This document shows positions 55,227 to 64,000 of a stretch of 64,000 nt of DNA, piece after piece (the stretch's first letter is position 1; each line of letters starts with the position of its first letter). The position numbers were made by a program, and so were the translations under genes. Origin of the DNA: Diacronema lutheri (Eukaryota; Haptophyta; Pavlovophyceae; Pavlovales; Pavlovaceae); the NCBI GenBank assembly GCA_019448385.1, contig JAGTXO010000014.1, positions 372,001 through 436,000 on the forward strand, written 5' to 3'. The notes under the pieces were generated by a model, which saw only the letters and a list, made by a program, of their open reading frames with translations, was not told the origin of the DNA and did not search any database.

Positions 55227-58193
55227 TTAGCTAAGCCGCATCGCCTCTGCGACGCGCTTCACGAGCTCGGCGAGCGGCATCGAGCAGCTGGCAGGGTCGT
55301 CAGCCATCCGCTTCCAGTGCTCGCCATGCTGCGGGGCCGCGCTGACGGCGCGCGCGAGCACGTCCGCCTGCTGCGCGGCCGTGCCATGCTCGAGCTCAAA
55401 GGCGTAAAAGTTGGCCCATGCGTCGCCGAGCAGCGGGTCGAGCGCTGCCGCACGGTTGCACCACACGCGCGCCTTGTCGAGCTGCGCGCGCGCCGCAAGG
55501 CGGGCGCGCGCAATGGGAGGCAGTGGGCGGCGCGCAAGGCGCGCATCAGCGCGGCCGGTCGCGCGGCGCGGCGCGGCGTGCCGCGGCGCGGCGTGCCGCG
55601 GCGCGCGGCGCACCTTCCGGTCGCGCCAGAAAAGGCGCGAAACGGCGAGAATCACGTGCGGGTCATTGTCGCATCGTTTGAGCGCGTCGGACGATTTGGC
55701 CTTTTGGGTCTGGCGCGGCTCCATTGCGATGGCCTCCGCCCAGAGCGTGCCGGCGGTCGGGCAGCTCTGCAACGCCTTGGCCATGAGCGCCGAAGCCGCC
55801 TGCGCGTTGCCCGCCCGCCGTTCCAGGCGCACGGCCTCGAGCCAAAGGCGCGGCTCAGCCGGCATGCGGAGGCGGGCCGACTCGAGCAGCGAGCGCGCCT
55901 TGCCGAGCGCGCCATCCGCCGCCTCGAGCGCGGCGGCGCCGATCCAGACGGACGGCGCGTCGGCGCACGCCTTCACCGCGCGCGCGTACGTGGCGCGCGC
56001 CTCGCCCACCGCCGACCGTTTCAGCTCAACCGCCGCCCTGGCGACGTGCAGCTCGGCGCAGCGCGGGTGCGTGGCGATACCGCCGACCGCGAGCTCGTGC
56101 GCGGCGTGCAGGTCACCGAGTGAGCGCTCGACCGCCACTGAACGCGCCCAGATGCGCTCGGTGCCCGCGCGCTCGCGCGCGCGCGCGAGCAGCGCGCGCG
56201 CGCGCTCGTGCTCGCCCTCGTCAAACTCGAGCTGTACGCCCGCAAGCCACACGGCCTCGGAACTGCCATTGGCGCGAAATGCGTCCGTGAGCACGCCGCG
56301 TGCGCCGGCCACGTCGCCCGCCTCGCGCCGCTCGGCCGCGGCCATCAGCCACAGGCCCTCGGCGTGCGGGCAGTAGCCGACCGCGCGTCGGAGGAGCGCG
56401 GCGAGCGCTTCGCGCGAGCCGTGCGCCTTCTCGTGCTGCGCCGCGCGCTCCCAGACGGAGCGCTTCGTCGGATAGGCGGCGAGGCACGCGGCGAACGTGG
56501 CGCGCGCGCACTCGTGCGCGCCCTTCGTCACGAACGTCTCGGCGTCCTCCATCCAGATGCGCCGCCGGTCCTCCGGGTCGATCCCGATCGGCAGCGCCGC
56601 GCGCAGGATGGCGTCGCACGTGAGTGGCGCGCCCGCGCGCTCGGCGGCCTCGGCCTCGCTCAGCCAGAGCTCTCGCTCGGGAGCTGCCTCATGCTGGTCG
56701 AGCCATTTCATCATGCGGCCGACGAGCGCGTCGCACTGCTCGCCGTGCCCGTTCGCCTCCTCGAGCTTGATCGCGGCAATCCAGATGAGCGGCTCGGTCG
56801 GAACGGCGGTAAGCGCGCGGTTGAGCGCCTTTCGCGCGTTGTCGTACGTCTCGAGGCGCGCGAGCGCGAGCCACATGTCGACGGCATGCGGCACACACTC
56901 GACGGCGCGCGCGAGCATCAGCTTGGCGTCCTGCGGCGTCTCCAGGTCGATCGCCGCCTGCCATAGCTTGACCGAGTTTGGCAGGACCTCGAGCGCCTTG
57001 CGCAAAACGAGCCGCCGCAGCCGGCCGTCATCCTCAAGTGACGCCGCGTGTAGCCAGACCTTGACGGACTGCGGCACGGCTCGCACGGCCTCGGCGAGGA
57101 CGAGCTTGGCGCCGTCCTTGCTGTGCAGCCGCGCGGACTCGAGCCACACGTCCTCTGCGCCAGGGCACGCGGCGCACGCTTGCTTCATCAGCTCGATCGC
57201 TTTGCTCAACCGGCCAGCGACTTCCTCGAGGCGTGCGGACGCGATCCATGCGGGCGCGTGGGACGGGTTGGTCTGGCGGACCGAGTCGAGCAGGAGCCGC
57301 GCCTTCTTGATGTCGCCGATCTCCGCCTCCGACGACACCTTCACGCTCGCCATGCCCGTCAGGTACCCTTTCGGGTCGACGACCGTCTGCCCGGTCACCG
57401 AGTCGCCTGCGAGGTCGAGCTTCACCTCGAGCACCGAGTTGCGCGCCTGGCCAAGCGACTTGAGGTCGGCGAGCGGCGTGTCCGTGCTGCCGCCGCCGGC
57501 GCCGGCGCCAGCGCCGGCGCCATCGTCCTGCACCACCGACGCCCCCTCGATCTCGCGCTTGGCGCGGTCGAGGAGCGAGTCCGGAGCCTTTGTGAAACGC
57601 TCCGAGCGCTTGGCGGCCTGCGCTCCCTTGATGTGCGCGCCGGGCTCGGGAAGCGCCTCCCACTCGGCGTACGAGACCGTCTCAAGGTCGCGCTTCAGGT
57701 CGGCAAACTGGTGCTGCAGCTTTGGCCGCGTCGCGCGGAACTTTTTGAGCTCCTCCTGCTCGCGCGCCTCGCGACGCGCCTTGCGCCGCTTGTCGAGCTG
57801 CGCGTCGACCGCCTGCCACACCTCGTCGGCAAGCTTGTCGTCCTCCTCGTATGGCGTGTCGCCGAACAAACGCTCCTCGTACCCGTTGAAGTGGTCAAAC
57901 TTGGTCTCGCTCAGGTCCTGCGGCTTGTCCGCCGGTTGCCCGGCCGGTGGCGCGCGCGCCGGCCCTGCCGCCGAGGCCGCGCCGAGCTCGCTGCCCGGCA
58001 ACATGCGCGCGGGGCCAATGTCAGAGCGCGTGGTAAAGCCCGTCGCGCCGCGGCCCAGGCCGGCCACATAGTTTGGCGGCGGCTTGGTGTTGAAGTTGTG
58101 CTGCATCGCGCCCGCGTCCGGAGCGTGCGGGACGCGGCCAGCCACGATGGCGCCCGACGCGGGCGCCCACGATGGGCAAAAAGCCAAAAACAT
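55227..58193 (-). CDS. PRPF6: pre-mRNA-processing factor 6 (U4/U6.U5 tri-snRNP)
   Basis: Bridges the U5 and U4/U6 snRNPs in the spliceosome. Two exons, 58193-55614 and 55481-55227 (GT-AG, phase 0), give 944 residues against 941 in human. The PRP1 N-terminal domain is clear: PPPNYVAGLGRGATGFTTRS, DKPQDLSETKFDHFNGYEER then LFGDTPYEEDDKLADEVW. The rest is HAT repeats (such as AGRLSKAIELMKQACAACPG, EDVWLESARLHS, KLMLARAVECVPHAVDMWLA). The 132-bp intron is in frame without stops; it separates FWRDRK from LDKARVWCNRA and contains a short degenerate repeat. The N-terminal 30 residues before MQHNFNTKPPPNY are not conserved, so ATG 58106 may be the real start. Start is 89 bp from the divergent small gene. 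Confidence 0.92.
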   Translation of the reverse strand: MFLAFCPSWAPASGAIVAGRVPHAPDAGAMQHNFNTKPPPNYVAGLGRGATGFTTRSDIGPARMLPGSELGAASAAGPARAPPAGQPADKPQDLSETKFDHFNGYEERLFGDTPYEEDDKLADEVWQAVDAQLDKRRKARREAREQEELKKFRATRPKLQHQFADLKRDLETVSYAEWEALPEPGAHIKGAQAAKRSERFTKAPDSLLDRAKREIEGASVVQDDGAGAGAGAGGGSTDTPLADLKSLGQARNSVLEVKLDLAGDSVTGQTVVDPKGYLTGMASVKVSSEAEIGDIKKARLLLDSVRQTNPSHAPAWIASARLEEVAGRLSKAIELMKQACAACPGAEDVWLESARLHSKDGAKLVLAEAVRAVPQSVKVWLHAASLEDDGRLRRLVLRKALEVLPNSVKLWQAAIDLETPQDAKLMLARAVECVPHAVDMWLALARLETYDNARKALNRALTAVPTEPLIWIAAIKLEEANGHGEQCDALVGRMMKWLDQHEAAPERELWLSEAEAAERAGAPLTCDAILRAALPIGIDPEDRRRIWMEDAETFVTKGAHECARATFAACLAAYPTKRSVWERAAQHEKAHGSREALAALLRRAVGYCPHAEGLWLMAAAERREAGDVAGARGVLTDAFRANGSSEAVWLAGVQLEFDEGEHERARALLARARERAGTERIWARSVAVERSLGDLHAAHELAVGGIATHPRCAELHVARAAVELKRSAVGEARATYARAVKACADAPSVWIGAAALEAADGALGKARSLLESARLRMPAEPRLWLEAVRLERRAGNAQAASALMAKALQSCPTAGTLWAEAIAMEPRQTQKAKSSDALKRCDNDPHVILAVSRLFWRDRKVRRAPRHAAPRHAAPRRATGRADARLARRPLPPIARARLAARAQLDKARVWCNRAAALDPLLGDAWANFYAFELEHGTAAQQADVLARAVSAAPQHGEHWKRMADDPASCSMPLAELVKRVAEAMRLS

Positions 58194-58282
58194 GAAAACC
58201 TTTTAAAGCTCCCAAAAGTCACCTTTTTAGGTTGTCAACAGAGGTGAAGCAGGAGAGCCGTACGCCGAGGGCCGGAGCCGCG

Positions 58283-58656
58283 ATGCCCGTCACGTTCGCG
58301 GGGGCCAACATCTGGGCGCTCGGTGCTAGCGTTGGCCTCCTCGTGCACGCATTCTCCAACCGCGTTCGCAAAGTCAAAATCACCCGCAGTGCGCGCGTGC
58401 GCACGCGCGCGCGCCGCGTGCGTACGGGCGGCGCGCGCGCCGCGAAGCTGATCGCGCCGCCCGCATTCGCGCACGCGCATGCGCAGGGCCTTGGGAGATC
58501 CCGATCGCGGCCATCGTTGGCGGCTACGCGTTCCAGTGGTGGGATGGCGTCTGCGAGCGCGCCGAGGAGAAGACGGCAGCGATCGTCGCCGTGCGCTTGG
58601 AGGCGAACAAGGAGGTCGTCAAGCCGCCCATGCCCACGCCGATGCCCAAGTACTAG
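58283..58656 (+). CDS. 91-residue membrane protein, possible respiratory-complex subunit
   Basis: Found by splicing: exon 58283-58388 and exon 58487-58656 (GT-AG, split Arg codon). The product begins MPVTFAGANIWALGASVGLL, continues VRKVKITRRPWEIPIAAIVG and a Trp-rich stretch (GYAFQWWDGVCERAEEK), and ends PPMPTPMPKY. One hydrophobic segment follows the start and another follows the Pro-Trp-Glu. The layout resembles small accessory subunits of mitochondrial complex I or ATP synthase, but I cannot name a family. Neither exon gives a complete reading frame alone. It is divergent from PRPF6 with 89 bp between starts. Confidence 0.65.
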
Positions 58657-59096
58657 GCAGGGCGACGCGGCTCTGCATCCACAGGTCGGAAGAGCGTTCC
58701 CGCGCCGCTGCAACCGCGTGTCTGTGTCTGCGCGCAGGCCGAACAGCAAATCGCAGGAGAAGGGCCGCGCAAGGGCTGCGCCAAACCGCTCAGAACGGGC
58801 CGGTCTACGCCGTTCTGTGCGGCGCCATGCAAGACATGCCGGCACATGCTGCCCAATTGAGGCTCTTGTGTTGCAATCATCCCGCCCATCATGTTCACAA
58901 TCGCAGTGAAAGCACGTCGAGCGGAGGGGGTGCGGTGGGGGTCCGGTCGAGCGCGTGCCAGTCGGCACGGGGAAGTCCGAGAGGCTTGGCTGCGGAGCGC
59001 AGCCCTCCTTCAGCGAGCTCTTCTTCTCAAAAAAGCCCCATCCGGGCCATCCCTGATCCCTTGATCTGACTGACGAATCTCCAGAAAGTGGCCACC
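58657..59096. other. intergenic region, nothing recognised
   Basis: About 440 bp, less GC-extreme than its surroundings. No repeat family or RNA gene seen; the end carries a good start context (gccaccatg) for the next gene. Confidence 0.5.
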
Positions 59097-60137
59097 ATGC
59101 TTCAACGACGCGTCGTCTGGGCGTGCGCGCTGTGCCTGCTTTGCGTGGCGGCGGGCGGCGGCGGGGCGGGGCGGTGCGCCGAGCCCTCTTTGAGACGAGG
59201 GCGTCGCCCGCTTGCTGAGGGCTGCCTCGTCGTTTACGTGGATGTGGGCACAAACATCGGCGTGCAGCTGCGCAAGTTCTTCCAGCCTGAGCACTACCCC
59301 GGCGCGCACGCGGTGCGCGTGTTCGCCAATAGCTTTCCAACCGACGCCAGCGTGCGGAACGGCTCGCGCCCGTGCGCCTTTGGCTTTGAGGCCAATCCGT
59401 CGCACACCGCGTCGCTGCGCCGGCTCGAGGCGGCGTACACCGCGGCGGGCCACAGGCTGTCGATCGCGACGGAAACGGCTGCCGCGACGGCCGACGGCAA
59501 CACGACCTTCTTCTTCACGGGCAAGCGGTGGAACGACCTGGGCGCATCAACGATGAAAAACGCGTGGCTTGCACAGGGCCGCGCGACTCGCGTGGTGCAA
59601 GCCAAGGTGCGCACGATCGACCTGGCGCGCTGGTTGCGAGCCGAGGTGTTTGCGCGCTCGGAGGCCACGCGCCCGGGCGCGGCTGTGGTTATGAAGCTCG
59701 ACATCGAGGGCTCGGAGGTGAGCGTGCTGCCGTGGCTCGCGCAATGCGGCGCGCTTTGCGGCATTGGGCCAACCATGATCGAAATGCACGCGCATTTGGC
59801 CGAGGACCGGACCGCGTACGTGCGCGCCCTTGAGCCCTTCATGCGCGCGGCGCGCACGAACAGCCGGAGCGAGCTCGCTCGCGTGGTGCGCGCGACGCCT
59901 GGCGAGCGGTGCACCTTCCAGCCGCTCTTGATCGACGACGAGCTCTACTCCAACGACAACGGCCGGCCAGGGAATGCCATCGCCAACAGGGTGTACGGCT
60001 TCAGGCCATCCGCGCCCCTCCCTCTCCCGGGGCGTGGGGCTCCCCTGTGGCCAGATTGGGCTGGAGCGCAGAGGGCAGCAGATGCGATTTTGATACAGAG
60101 CCGGCCGCGTCCGGACTCACTGGGTCTGACCCCTTGA
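59097..60137 (+). CDS. secretory FkbM-type methyltransferase
   Basis: 346 residues from ATG 59097, chosen for its gccaccatg context and the signal peptide it gives (MLQRRVVWACALCLLCVAAG). The FkbM methyltransferase fold follows: VVYVDVGTNIGVQLRKFF as the SAM-binding loop, CAFGFEANPSHTASLRRLEA as the post-loop acidic strand, then KVRTIDLARWL and VVMKLDIEGSEVSVLPWL, the family's characteristic DIEG block. The protein probably O-methylates a glycan or metabolite in the secretory path. The C-terminal 45 residues are Pro/Arg-rich without a retention signal. It converges on Strawberry notch, with 116 bp between stops. Confidence 0.8.
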   Translation: MLQRRVVWACALCLLCVAAGGGGAGRCAEPSLRRGRRPLAEGCLVVYVDVGTNIGVQLRKFFQPEHYPGAHAVRVFANSFPTDASVRNGSRPCAFGFEANPSHTASLRRLEAAYTAAGHRLSIATETAAATADGNTTFFFTGKRWNDLGASTMKNAWLAQGRATRVVQAKVRTIDLARWLRAEVFARSEATRPGAAVVMKLDIEGSEVSVLPWLAQCGALCGIGPTMIEMHAHLAEDRTAYVRALEPFMRAARTNSRSELARVVRATPGERCTFQPLLIDDELYSNDNGRPGNAIANRVYGFRPSAPLPLPGRGAPLWPDWAGAQRAADAILIQSRPRPDSLGLTP

Positions 60138-60253
60138 AACATTGCGAGCACGGACAGATGTGGAGAGACGGGTGCAGAAGGCCGGAGCAGATGCGCCGCC
60201 GCACGCCAGCGGGCACCCTTGGTTGCGCCCACGGGGCGCTCGCGCGCGCCGCG

Positions 60254-62801
60254 CTAGTCGTTGGCGCACAGGTCGATGACCGCTGGGGGCATGCGGTGTT
60301 TGTCCTTGCGCACAAGCGGCGCGCCTTTTGCCGATGTGCCCTGCGCAGTCGGTATGTTGGAAGCGGGCGTCAACTGGGCGCCGCCCACGCCGCCTGGCGC
60401 GCCGCTCGGCGCAACGCTCGGCTTGACGTCGCGCGTGGGCGCGGGCGGTGCGCCGTATGCGCCGTTGAGCGGAGGCGGCGCCCAGCCAATCGCCTGCTGC
60501 CCCAGCATCGCGCCGATCGCGCGCTCGATCTGCTGGACGGTGTGCTCGCCCGCCACGCTCACGCCGACGAGCCGGCGGCCGTCGTCGGTGCGGACTCGCG
60601 TGATCTTAAGGTTGGTGCGGCGTGCCTCCGTGTGGAGCACGCGCTCGAGCGTCGACCAGATCGGGAGGAGAGAGCCGCCGAGCAAGTGCATTGTGCGCTT
60701 GCGCCGGCCCACCTCGCACGCCGCGCCGTTCTTGCACTTGGGCCCGTGCAGGCAGACAGTGAGCGCCTGGTCGTACTGGCGCGTCCAGCCGGCCTTGGCC
60801 GCCTCGGGCGTCACCGCGACGTAAACGGCGAGGATGTCGCGTAGGCCCGACGGCTTGCTCGGCCCGGTGCTCGGTCGCTGGACGCGGTACACCGCCTGCC
60901 GCACCGTCATGTACTTGGCCTCGTCGGCAGACATAGGCCGCTGCAGCGCGAGAATGAAATGCTTCACGCCGCGAGAGCCGAATGCGTCGCGCTTCGACTC
61001 GTAGAAACCTGACAATGGTGCGCGCGCGCGGAGGCGCGGCCACGCGCGCGTATGAGGCGGCCGTGGCGCGTGCGCGGCGCTGCTGCGTGCGCGCGCGCGC
61101 GCGCGCACGACGGCCGTGGCGCAGCTCGGCCCGGCGCGTGCGCGCGCGCGCGCACGCGGCAGCGCCGCGCACGCGCACGCACCGTCGCCCGCCGCGCGCT
61201 TGCCGCCGTTCGCTCGGATCGCAGCGTCGAGCAGCTGGCATGCGGCGTCGTGCGAGATGCCGCGGTCGCTCTGGATGACGTAGTGCAGCGTGTTGGCTGA
61301 TGCCGAGCCGCCGCCATCGTGAATGACGCGCGGCTCGCCGACAACGCGAATATCCTGGCCACTGACGTCGACGACGCCGTCGTCGTAGTCGCCGACGCGC
61401 TTCGCCTGCGCGATGCGCTGCTCGGTCTCGGCGGCAAAGTGCGAGAAGATCCGGTTCTGCACGCCGATCGGCAGGCCGAGCAGCCGGTTGAGAAACGTCT
61501 GAGGAATGGCGAGAAGGGGCGGGCGGAAATGCGAACAAAATCGCGCGCAGAGCGGGCGCGAAGGCGCGAGGGAACGCGCGCGGGCGCCCAGACGCGCGCG
61601 CATTCGAGTCGGCGCACATCGACGGGCGCGCGAGCAGGCGGGCGCGGGGGGCGGCAAGCGCGCGAGAGAGTGCGTGCCATCGCGCCCACCTTGACGCTTG
61701 TCTTGTCCAGGATGCGGAATCCGACGGACGCAAGCATGCCCTCAGCCTCCTCCAAATAGGAGGTCCACGCTTTGACGTCCGTGACATCGAGGCCGAGTTC
61801 GCGCGCGACGTGCTCGGGCAGCGGCTTGCCCGGCGGCCAGCGCGCAAAGTTCACAATCGTTATGAGCACGTCCTCGAGTGCGCGCGCGCCGTACCGGTTG
61901 TCCAGGTCAAAGGCGGACAGGTCGGAGGCGTCGGACGCGCGTCGGTCGCCCTTGGTGAGCGCGCCGAGCGCCTGCAGCCGTTTCGCAACGGCCGAGGCGA
62001 AGCGGCGCTCGCCTGCGACGTTGGACATGACGAGCACGTAGTGCGGCCCGCTCAGCTGGTTCGAACGGTGAGTGCGTCCGCACTGCTGAATCGCCTGCTC
62101 GCCTGCGCGCGCGGGAATGGGCGGATGAGCCCAAATTGGACGGATGAGCCCGGTTATCGATCCGGCGGCAAGTCAGTCCGTGGGCACACGCGCGCGCGCG
62201 CGCTCGCACACGGGGGCGGGTGGAGGCGCGAAGCCGCCGCGCGAGCAGAAGCGGTGGCGTGCGCGCGCGCACGCACTCGACCACGGCAGCTCGAGCGTGA
62301 TGTGCACCCGCTGCATGTGCGCGCTAGGGACGCGCCGGTCGGCCTGCAGCGAGATGCCGGACGACGCCGCTTCGGAGATGATGGCGACGCGCTTCGTGCC
62401 GTCCATGAAGGCAGCGCGCTCGGTGAGGTTGACTGCCTCCATACTGCACGCCGCACCCGCGTTCCGCTTCTCCGCGCGCACCTTGCCCGTCTGCGCGTCG
62501 CGCACAAGGCGCTTCTTGCGGCCGGTCATCTCGGCGACGGCGGACGCGCCGCCGAGCTCGTGCAGCAGCTGGTCGAGCGGTCCAAACTCCGGCAGATCGA
62601 GCTCGCTTAAGAGCTTAAAGAGCGACGCCTGCAGCCCGCGCGCCGTGCGCACGCGCGCGTCCGCCGCGGGCGCGCGCTCGTCGCTTGAGATCGCGGCCGT
62701 CGCGCCGTCGTCCTCGTCCTCGTCGTCCAACGCGGGCGCGGCGCGGCGCGCGCGCGCGCGCCGCGAGCCGGCGGCGCGCGCCGCGTCGCCGCCGCCGCCG
62801 C

Positions 62802-62833
<32 letters not shown>

Positions 62834-63670
62834 GCGACGCGCGTGCGCTTGCCGCCGCGCCGGCCGCTCGCACGCGCCTTGCTCCGCGCCAAGGTCGGCA
62901 CGAAGTCGTCGTCGTCCGAATCGACGCCCGACTCGCTCGAAGCGATGAACACCTCGTCGTCGTCGCCGTCGTCGTCGTCGCCGTCGCCCGAGGCGTTGGC
63001 CGCGCGGCGCACGGCGCGCTCGGCGCGCGTGCGGCTGGCAACGTTCCCAGCCACGCGCGCACTCGGCGTGCACGTGACGCACTGCCACGGGCCGTCGGGC
63101 ACGGCGTCGAGCGGCGGCGCGCAGCAGAAGGTATGTCTCGCCGCGCCGCCGCACACGATGGCGGTGCCGCACTGCATCAGCTCGGTGCGGACACAGCCGC
63201 CGCAGCCGGCACAGCGCGGCGCGCCGTCCACGTCGGAGTGCTCCTTCTCGAGGTCGGCGTACGTGTTGAGCAGCTGCGCGCGCTCGAGCAGTCGGCGCGT
63301 CGAGACACCCTGCGCGTCGAGCATGGCGCGCAGCCGCTGAACGGGCAGCACGCGCAGCTTGGCGATGAGCGGCGTGTCGCGCGCGCACGGCCGCAACTCG
63401 TCGCGCTCCCGCGCGCGCCGCGCCTGCTCGGCATAGGAGTCGATGGCCTTGCTGCCGTCCTCCTCCTCCTCCTCCTCCCCGCTGCCGCTGCTGCCCGCCG
63501 CCTCAATGTAACTGCCGCGCACGCGCGCGCGCTGCCGCAGCTCGCGCGTGCGGCGCTGCGGCGCGGCCGAGGCGCCGCTGGCGCGCGCTCGTGAGCTGCT
63601 GCCGCGGCCGCCGCGGCCGCCGCCGCCACCGCCGCCGTCGCCACCGTCGCCACCGTCGCCGCCGCCGCCG

Positions 63671-63714
<44 letters not shown>

Positions 63715-64000
63715 GCCGTCGCCGATCGCCGCAGCGGCCGCCTCCTCTTCCTCGTCATCCCAACCGTCGCTCCCGCCCGGCGAGCCCGCACCAGCCACCG
63801 ACGTCGGGAAGCGGTGCAGCAGGTGTTCGACGATCGCGCGCGACGCGCGAAACTCGTCGAGCTCGTCGCCGCGCGCGATCGCGTCGGCGACGCGCGCCTC
63901 GCCCGTGCCCTGCAGGCCGATGACGACGCACTTGCCTTCGGCGAGCGCCTGCCGCGCCACCATGACGACCGCGCGCACCTTGATCGACATGACGAGCTGT
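60254..64000 (-). CDS. SBNO: Strawberry notch / FORGETTER1-type helicase regulator (5' partial)
   Basis: The C-terminal two thirds of a Strawberry notch protein, a nuclear SF2 helicase-like regulator of transcription. Exons on the minus strand: 64000-62277 (continues outside), 62102-61690, 61498-61183 and 61008-60254; all junctions are GT-AG with matching phase. Conserved blocks: [61 protein letters not shown] joined by splicing to [40 protein letters not shown], then [27 protein letters not shown] and [17 protein letters not shown]-like finger (CAGCGGC through WQCVTC) sits in exon 1, as in plant FORGETTER1. Exon 1 also has acidic and Gly-rich runs. About 1,065 residues are in the window; the helicase N-terminal half is outside. 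Confidence 0.9.

Overview
The window reads as nuclear DNA of a compact, very GC-rich flagellate alga. Every long gene has eukaryotic homologs (gamma-tubulin complex, spliceosome, Tim21, Strawberry notch), several genes have short GT-AG introns, and G+C is high enough that most introns stay open in several frames. Cilia genes (IFT52, a calcyphosine-like EF-hand protein), a sugar-transporter-like protein with a signal-plus-transit-type N-terminus, and a virophage/Polinton-like polymerase-helicase fit a secondary-plastid alga. A haptophyte of the Pavlova type is my best guess; this is inference, since no species marker was read.

Layout. 0-9 kb: three genes on the + strand (F-box/RING-CH membrane protein cut by the window edge, gamma-tubulin complex protein 4, RTEL1 helicase). 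9-20 kb: a PsbP/Mog1-like protein, an ankyrin-AP2 protein, a calcyphosine-like protein, an RNase H protein with a PPR-like tail, and a tandem pair of EXD1-like proteins. 19-31 kb: a 2OG-Fe(II) oxygenase, a 59-residue membrane protein, a leucyl/phenylalanyl-tRNA-protein transferase, a beta-helix protein, a NYN-RuvC nuclease fusion, Tim21, a three-saposin secreted protein and a mitochondrial-type P-loop ATPase. 31-39.7 kb is the accessory part: microsatellites, duplicated repeat units, a TVpol-SF3 polymerase-helicase with an HNH-like neighbour, a TIR-like gene, and two dispersed repeat families. 39.7-64 kb returns to host genes: a cyclic-nucleotide-binding protein, a plastid-type MFS carrier, mitochondrial cyanase, a 2,116-residue coiled-coil protein, IFT52, an armadillo protein, PRPF6, a 91-residue membrane protein, an FkbM methyltransferase and Strawberry notch (cut by the right edge).

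Genes are packed so that neighbours are mostly divergent, with start codons 20-130 bp apart, or convergent, with stop codons 48-133 bp apart. Several introns are multiples of three with no stop, so an open-reading-frame view wrongly includes them. Two of these (in GCP4 and IFT52) appear to use GC-AG splice sites. Splice sites below were chosen by eye from reading phase, GT/GC-AG dinucleotides and remembered family sequences; no alignment or transcript was available.
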